Assembly (NCBI GenBank): GCA_016927835.1
Contig: JAFGMA010000362.1
Location: 1-37,408, forward strand
Source of the DNA: Candidatus Zhuqueibacterota bacterium
Lineage (GTDB): Bacteria; Zhuqueibacterota; Zhuqueibacteria; Thermofontimicrobiales; Sulfurfontimicrobiaceae
Length of the DNA stretch: 37,408 nucleotides
Direction: 5' to 3'
Below the pieces are notes generated by a model. It saw only the letters and a list, made by a program, of their open reading frames with translations, was not told the origin of the DNA and made no database searches. Positions 33,489 through 37,408 of the stretch are shown one piece after another. Positions within the stretch are counted from its first letter, which is position 1. Each line of letters starts with the position of its first letter. The translations under genes were made by a program, and so were the position numbers.

Positions 33489-34015
33489 GGACTTTTTTTC
33501 AAATGAGTCGGCATGGTTTGCACGATGTTGATGCAAGTAATTGAATATTTTAAAACATCCGAATGAAGCAAAATATAATGTTCATCCAGGCAATATCCAC
33601 GAAAATGCGCTGGACTTTTTAATAATTAATGATCTTTCTACGTCATTACCAGATTGCCAAACCCGTTCCAGCGTGCCATGCCAAATCCGGCTCATTAACC
33701 CGGAACCTTGAACCGCACGACCCAGGAATCCACATACCAAGTCAAAGCAGGCAAAATCCGATTTGCATTCTTGAAGCAGAAAATGCCACCCGACCTCATC
33801 GGATGTTGGTATAATTCTTGCGATTTCTCTTCGTTACTCAATTTCCCTGCAGGCTGATATTCAAAACAAATATAACGTTTGTGCAAAAGGAACGATATGC
33901 GCTAAATTGAAACACTCTCACGAGATGCGATCACCGTATCGATCGCTGTTTCCCGGCTTAACCGGCGGAGAACTAAATTAGGGATTTGGCTTAAAATTCT
34001 CTTTTTTTATGCGAC

Positions 34016-34166
34016 TATATCGTGTCTGTCCGAGAACTACCTTTGAGCTGTCATTGCGAGGAGCGTTTTTTGTGACGAAGCAATCTCAGCCGTTTTATTA
34101 AAGGATTGCTTCGGCAAAAAACGCCTCGCAATGACAATTTTTCGAGTTTTCGGACGGACACTATAT
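34016..34166. repeat. Large imperfect inverted-repeat element (MITE/REP-like)
   Basis: The outer arms are TATATCGTGTCTGTCCG (34016 onward) and CGGACGGACACTATAT (34151-34166), nearly complementary. Inside, TCATTGCGAGGAGCGTTTTTT...GAAGCAATC is mirrored by GATTGCTTCGGCAAAAAACG...CGCAATGA. The whole could fold into a long hairpin. A related core lies at 37312-37403. It carries no open frame and sits about 60 bases before the C25/HEAT gene, so it is probably a non-autonomous mobile or REP-type repeat. Confidence 0.75.
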
Positions 34167-34221
34167 CAAATTAGCATGTCATCCAATCCCGCTTAATTTA
34201 GCCTGAAACTCGAAATATCAC

Positions 34222-34226
34222 GGAGG
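34222..34226 (+). promoter_or_regulatory. Ribosome-binding site with ambiguous start choice
   Basis: GGAGG lies one base before ATG 34228 and 13 bases before an in-frame ATG at 34240. Neither spacing is ideal. Both starts give an intact signal peptide, so the exact start is uncertain by four residues. Confidence 0.45.
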
Positions 34227-34227
34227 A

Positions 34228-36354
34228 ATGAAGAAAGAAATGCTCAGGTGCGTCCTCACAATTTTATCAATCCTCATTTTATCATTTCATCCGCTGCTGG
34301 CAGATGCGCATTCAATCATTGTTGAACCACCTTCGATTCCTGGAAATAATTCTTTCGCCATTATCATCGACAGCACAACGTTTGTGAATCTCGGCGAATC
34401 AATATTGCAGTACCGGAAAGCAATCGAAAATGACCGGTTACCGACCTATATCATCATCGCCAACTGGCAGCGCCCGGAACAAATTCGGGATATCATCTCA
34501 GAATATTATAAACAGAAATGGCATCAACTGGAAGGATTTGTGCTGGTCGGTGATATCCCGATTGTTATGTTAAAAGATGCCCAGCATTTGACTTCAGCCT
34601 TCCGCATCGATCAGGATCAACACCCGGATCCGGATATTTCGGTTCCGACTGACCGATACTACGATGATCTGGATCTCCGATGCGAATTTTTATACCAGGA
34701 TTCATCGCACGCCAATCATTTCTATTATCGCTTGTTGCCAGCATCACCGGTGGCGGTCAGGAAAGATTTATATAGCGCTCGCATCAGCTTGCCCAATGGC
34801 ACGGCAAGCAGGTACGCCCGTTTGAAATATTTATTTAAAAAAATAATACGCATCAAAACCAGTCCTGCCGAGCGACTGGATAACCTGGTTTCTGCTTATG
34901 GATTCAATTATATCAGCAATTCTTATGCTGCCATCGTGGATGAGCATCTGGCAATTTATCAGGCACTGGAATTCGATAATTCTACAAAATACACATTGGA
35001 GACTATCTTCCACCGGGTACATCCGAATCCAAAACAGAGGATCCTCCACCGGCTGGCGATGCCGGGACTCGATTTATTTATCTTGCATTCGCATGGCAAT
35101 GAAAAAACGCAATTCATCCAAAAGAATCATGGACAGGAAATCTGCAATGATACCCTTACCTGCTCTGATGATGAATTAATCCGTCAAAAAAATATCGATA
35201 GCGCCATCACTTCCGGGGACCTGGAATCAGTAAAAATCGCAGCGCCAGTGGTCGTGCTGGATGTTTGCTATAATGGTGCATTTCAAAAAGATTCAAGTCT
35301 GGCGGTCGACTATCTTTATACGAAGGGCAGCACGGTTGCTTTGCTGGCAAACACGGTGAATGTCAGGCAGGACATCAACTTTGTCGAGCATATCGGTGCA
35401 CTGAATTACGGTGTTCGGCTCGGAAAATGGCATCAACTCGATCCGCATATCGAAAGCCACCTTTTTGGTGATCCAACGTTTCACTTTGCAGCGCCGGTTT
35501 CAGAAAAACCAAAACACGATCTGCCGTTCGAGTTATCCAATCGAAATCGTGAGATCACAAAGGACTGCGAATCTGTCTTTTTAAGAAGCCAATCGCCTTA
35601 TCAACGCGCCTCCGCACTGGATGCTTTGTTTACTGCAAAGTCTGACAGGCGGGATTCGTTCATAAAAAAGGCGCTTGAAGATCCGGCGCACATTGTCCGT
35701 CTAAAAGCATGGCTATTGTTGGCTTCCGAGCGATCACCCGAATTTGTCAAAAAACTTCCTTCAGCCTTGGAGGATCCGTATGAACTCATACGCAGATACG
35801 GGGCTATCTGGATGGGCGAAACCGGCAGCACCGCTTATATCACGCATTTGGTGCGCGCTGTTGCGGAGGATCCTTCGGAACGGGTTGTTTTCAACGCGCT
35901 GATTGCGATCAAACTCATTGGCGGACAGGAAGCGATAAATGCGTTTAAATGGATTCTTACGCGGATAAATGATCTTGATGACGGGCAATTTCTTCAACAA
36001 GCGAGAGCGAACTTATTTGCAGTTTATAGCTGGATGCCGGGTGACGTATTGCCGCAAATCACGCAAGGTACTTCTGAAAATAAAATCCAGTGCATAAAAT
36101 TATTTCGCGGAAATCATCACATCATGGCTTTGCCGGCGCTGATTTTCGCGCTGGGAAATGATCCTGATGCGCAGGTGCAAGCAGCGGCAGCCGAAGCACT
36201 CGGATGGTATTCATTTTACGAGCGCAGGACTTTGCTAATTGAGGCGCTTGATAAAAAACTAAATCAACCCGGTACAGCAGAATCCGTAGTCGATGCGCTC
36301 TCATTAGCACGAAGGCGCCTGCTATCGGGTTCGAACAAATCGAATACGCCCTGA
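34228..36354 (+). CDS. C25/caspase-like peptidase with C-terminal HEAT repeats
   Basis: A 708-residue exported protein with a signal peptide (about 1-27, ending LLADA). The peptidase region (about 40-420) follows the same layout as the larger C25 protein at 15519: FVLVGDIP (104-111), a His dyad residue in LHSHGNE (H287/H289), Cys347 in VLDVCYNGAF (343-352), and HLFGDPTFHF (411-420) closing the fold. After a short link, about 470-690 is built of helical HEAT-like repeats (AHIVRLKAWLLLA, DPYELIRRYGAIWMGE, DPSERVVFNALIAIKL, DPDAQVQAAAAEALG). HEAT repeats usually bind proteins, so they may present substrates or partners. No sorting domain is present, unlike the first peptidase; it may stay periplasmic. 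The gene is convergent with the DUF362 gene with seven bases between stops. Confidence 0.8.
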   Translation: MKKEMLRCVLTILSILILSFHPLLADAHSIIVEPPSIPGNNSFAIIIDSTTFVNLGESILQYRKAIENDRLPTYIIIANWQRPEQIRDIISEYYKQKWHQLEGFVLVGDIPIVMLKDAQHLTSAFRIDQDQHPDPDISVPTDRYYDDLDLRCEFLYQDSSHANHFYYRLLPASPVAVRKDLYSARISLPNGTASRYARLKYLFKKIIRIKTSPAERLDNLVSAYGFNYISNSYAAIVDEHLAIYQALEFDNSTKYTLETIFHRVHPNPKQRILHRLAMPGLDLFILHSHGNEKTQFIQKNHGQEICNDTLTCSDDELIRQKNIDSAITSGDLESVKIAAPVVVLDVCYNGAFQKDSSLAVDYLYTKGSTVALLANTVNVRQDINFVEHIGALNYGVRLGKWHQLDPHIESHLFGDPTFHFAAPVSEKPKHDLPFELSNRNREITKDCESVFLRSQSPYQRASALDALFTAKSDRRDSFIKKALEDPAHIVRLKAWLLLASERSPEFVKKLPSALEDPYELIRRYGAIWMGETGSTAYITHLVRAVAEDPSERVVFNALIAIKLIGGQEAINAFKWILTRINDLDDGQFLQQARANLFAVYSWMPGDVLPQITQGTSENKIQCIKLFRGNHHIMALPALIFALGNDPDAQVQAAAAEALGWYSFYERRTLLIEALDKKLNQPGTAESVVDALSLARRRLLSGSNKSNTP

Positions 36355-36361
36355 GCCTGCG

Positions 36362-37249
36362 CTAAATCAGACAGTCTTCCTGCCATCCGAGTTTCACCAG
36401 TTCAATTTTTTCCGCAGCCGCTGTTCCGAGGTGATGCCGCGTATCTGCCAGAAAAACATGCTGCGGTGGCGGATTCAACGGGCGCTCTTCTTTGAAAAAT
36501 GCTTTGCGCTTTGCCATGAGCAAGCGAACTCCAACCGAATCGATCGCCACAGGATCGAATCCCACCAGCAGCCCGCAATAATTCCAGACATATTCCGGAT
36601 TGAAATGATGCGGTCCAATTCCATGAAACAACGGGCTGAATAGAACCAGGATATTCAAGCGCGTTTTATCTTTCACCAGCGGAAGCTTCCAAATCGCAGC
36701 CAGATCGGCGCACGAATTCGGGTGATACTGCCAGGGTTGCTCCACAAACATGATATAATTCTTGATCAAGCTCCCGACACCGCTCCAGTGGTGCGTTCGC
36801 AACGGTCGCGCATTGATGAGGGCAGTGGCGTTGGTGAATATCTCGTCGGAAAGCAATCCCCGATCGCGGATGCTGATATTTTTATCGGGTACACCCGTCG
36901 CCAACACTCTTTCCTTTATAACCTGCTCCAGCGCTGTGGTGGTGGGCAGATAGCGCCAAACATTGGTCTTGATGCCGACCATGTCTTCGGGACGCAGAAG
37001 CTGCTTCCAGGCATCAACAGGATTTTTCACGCCGAGTAACGTCGTTACAGCATCATCCAGCATTTGCCCCACAATCGCCTGCTTTGGCTGATTGAGATCA
37101 TCCAGCACATTTTTATTGCGAACCAAAATGACTTTTGAATTTTTCGCCCCTGTACCGAAAGCCTGCGTTGACAAGCCCATGTACAAGGCGCCAGCAGCCA
37201 GTGCTGAATCCCTCAAAAAATCTCTTCGGGAATACGGTTTGTTTTCCAC
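36362..37249 (-). CDS. Tat-exported DUF362-family protein
   Basis: A 295-residue protein starting at GTG 37249 with a twin-arginine signal: YSRRDFLRDSALAAGALYMG (6-25), R8 and R9. The mature part matches the DUF362 pattern: VILVRNKNVLD, DAVTTLLG, RPEDMVGIKTNVW, a turn with NISIRDRG, then LVGFDPVAIDSVGVRLL near 228-244. DUF362 proteins often carry iron-sulfur ferredoxin modules, but no cysteine cluster is seen here, so a redox centre is not evident. The Tat route implies it folds, perhaps with cofactor, in the cytoplasm before export. It is convergent with the C25/HEAT gene. Family call by motif; function unknown. Confidence 0.75.
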   Translation of the reverse strand: MENKPYSRRDFLRDSALAAGALYMGLSTQAFGTGAKNSKVILVRNKNVLDDLNQPKQAIVGQMLDDAVTTLLGVKNPVDAWKQLLRPEDMVGIKTNVWRYLPTTTALEQVIKERVLATGVPDKNISIRDRGLLSDEIFTNATALINARPLRTHHWSGVGSLIKNYIMFVEQPWQYHPNSCADLAAIWKLPLVKDKTRLNILVLFSPLFHGIGPHHFNPEYVWNYCGLLVGFDPVAIDSVGVRLLMAKRKAFFKEERPLNPPPQHVFLADTRHHLGTAAAEKIELVKLGWQEDCLI

Positions 37250-37311
37250 AGGTTTGTTCCTTTTCTATTTTGTGTTATACTGCAAACGGTCATAAATTGA
37301 ACATTTTTTAC

Positions 37312-37403
37312 TGTCATTGCAAGGCGTTTTTTGCCGAAGCAATCTTTTCAGTGCTTAACCTCATGGGATTGCTTCGCTGCACTCCGTTTCGCTCGCAATG
37401 ACA
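37312..37403. repeat. Second copy of the inverted-repeat core
   Basis: TGTCATTGCAAGGCGTTTTTTGC...GAAGCAATC at the left is mirrored by GATTGCTTCGC...GCAATGACA at the right. It shares TCATTGC, GGCGTTTTTTGCCGAAGCAATC-like sequence with the core of 34016-34166 but lacks the TATATAGTGTCCGTCC outer arms within the window. It lies just outside the DUF362 gene, near the right edge. Confidence 0.75.
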
Positions 37404-37408
37404 TGAAA

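Larger units (their letters stand above)
33205..34227. other. Long divergent intergenic region
   Basis: This 1023-base gap holds the receptor leader (33205-33453), its promoter (33460-33488) and a large inverted repeat (34016-34166). The stretch 33489-34015 has no convincing gene: small open frames on both strands near 33629-33886 show no recognisable domain or ribosome-binding site. It may contain decayed or repeat-derived sequence. Confidence 0.5.

Noticed and set aside
33629..33886. Small open frames on both strands in the receptor/C25 gap
   Set aside because: No ribosome-binding site, no domain and no clear start; possibly repeat-derived or decayed sequence, not supportable as genes.
34016..37403. 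Composite transposon bounded by the two inverted-repeat elements
   Set aside because: No transposase or integrase gene inside, the two copies differ in length and outer arms, and no target-site duplication could be seen; kept only as a finding.

Overview
The window looks like chromosomal DNA of a Gram-negative bacterium of the wider FCB group, most likely an uncultured lineage such as candidate division KSB1 or Calditrichota. The reasons are several secreted proteins ending in a type IX secretion (T9SS)-like C-terminal sorting domain (NYPNPFN ... SSGVYFYE), a PorV/PorQ-family outer-membrane protein, a SusC-like TonB-dependent receptor with an N-terminal carboxypeptidase-regulatory-like domain, two gingipain-type (C25-like) peptidases, and lipoprotein SurA/PpiC-type chaperones. 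This placement is inference from domain content; there is no rRNA or tRNA here to confirm it.

Layout. (1) 39-4258, minus strand: a two-gene unit behind a near-consensus promoter. It encodes a 1072-residue protein with three recognisable RAMP (Cas7-like) modules separated by a helical stretch, then a 299-residue zinc-ribbon/helical protein whose start overlaps the first gene's stop. No CRISPR array, Cas10, Cas1 or Cas2 is visible, and the unit runs up to the left edge. This is the most promising candidate for an undescribed system, a multi-RAMP single-chain effector recalling Cas7-11. (2) 4677-8399, plus strand: sugar genes, namely a Gfo/Idh/MocA-type oxidoreductase, a GH172 (DUF2961) glycosidase and a DegT-type PLP aminotransferase. 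(3) 8488-12315: housekeeping and stress genes (DUF456 membrane protein, PBP4-type DD-carboxypeptidase, a tandem pair of Hsp20 chaperones, a bidirectional terminator and a convergent YkgJ-like cysteine-cluster protein). (4) 12532-13985: an NAD-dependent GH4 glycosidase with its own promoter and operator-like palindrome. (5) 14089-33488: a secretome region holding three T9SS-tagged proteins with clear tags, a C25 peptidase-CRTAC hybrid among them, two PPIase/SurA-type lipoproteins, and an operon of TonB receptor, PorV-like protein and a 1248-residue secreted protein behind a consensus promoter with a long leader. (6) 34016-37403: a second C25-like peptidase carrying HEAT repeats, and a Tat-exported DUF362 protein, bracketed by two related inverted-repeat elements.

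How it fits together. The right two thirds reads as an envelope and secretion neighbourhood: lipoprotein PPIases that could fold outer-membrane or exported proteins, a receptor/PorV/cargo operon, and secreted carbohydrate-binding-like or proteolytic cargo. The sugar genes on the left fit a heterotroph degrading polysaccharide. The RAMP operon is functionally separate and looks like a defence or RNA-targeting module.

Start-site notes: I moved three starts downstream on Shine-Dalgarno evidence or start-codon preference (GH172 to 5674, DegT to 7065, PorV-like to 30278). The TonB receptor and the DUF362 gene use GTG, and the 520-residue lipoprotein appears to use TTG. All family calls are by eye from sequence motifs; no database search was run.
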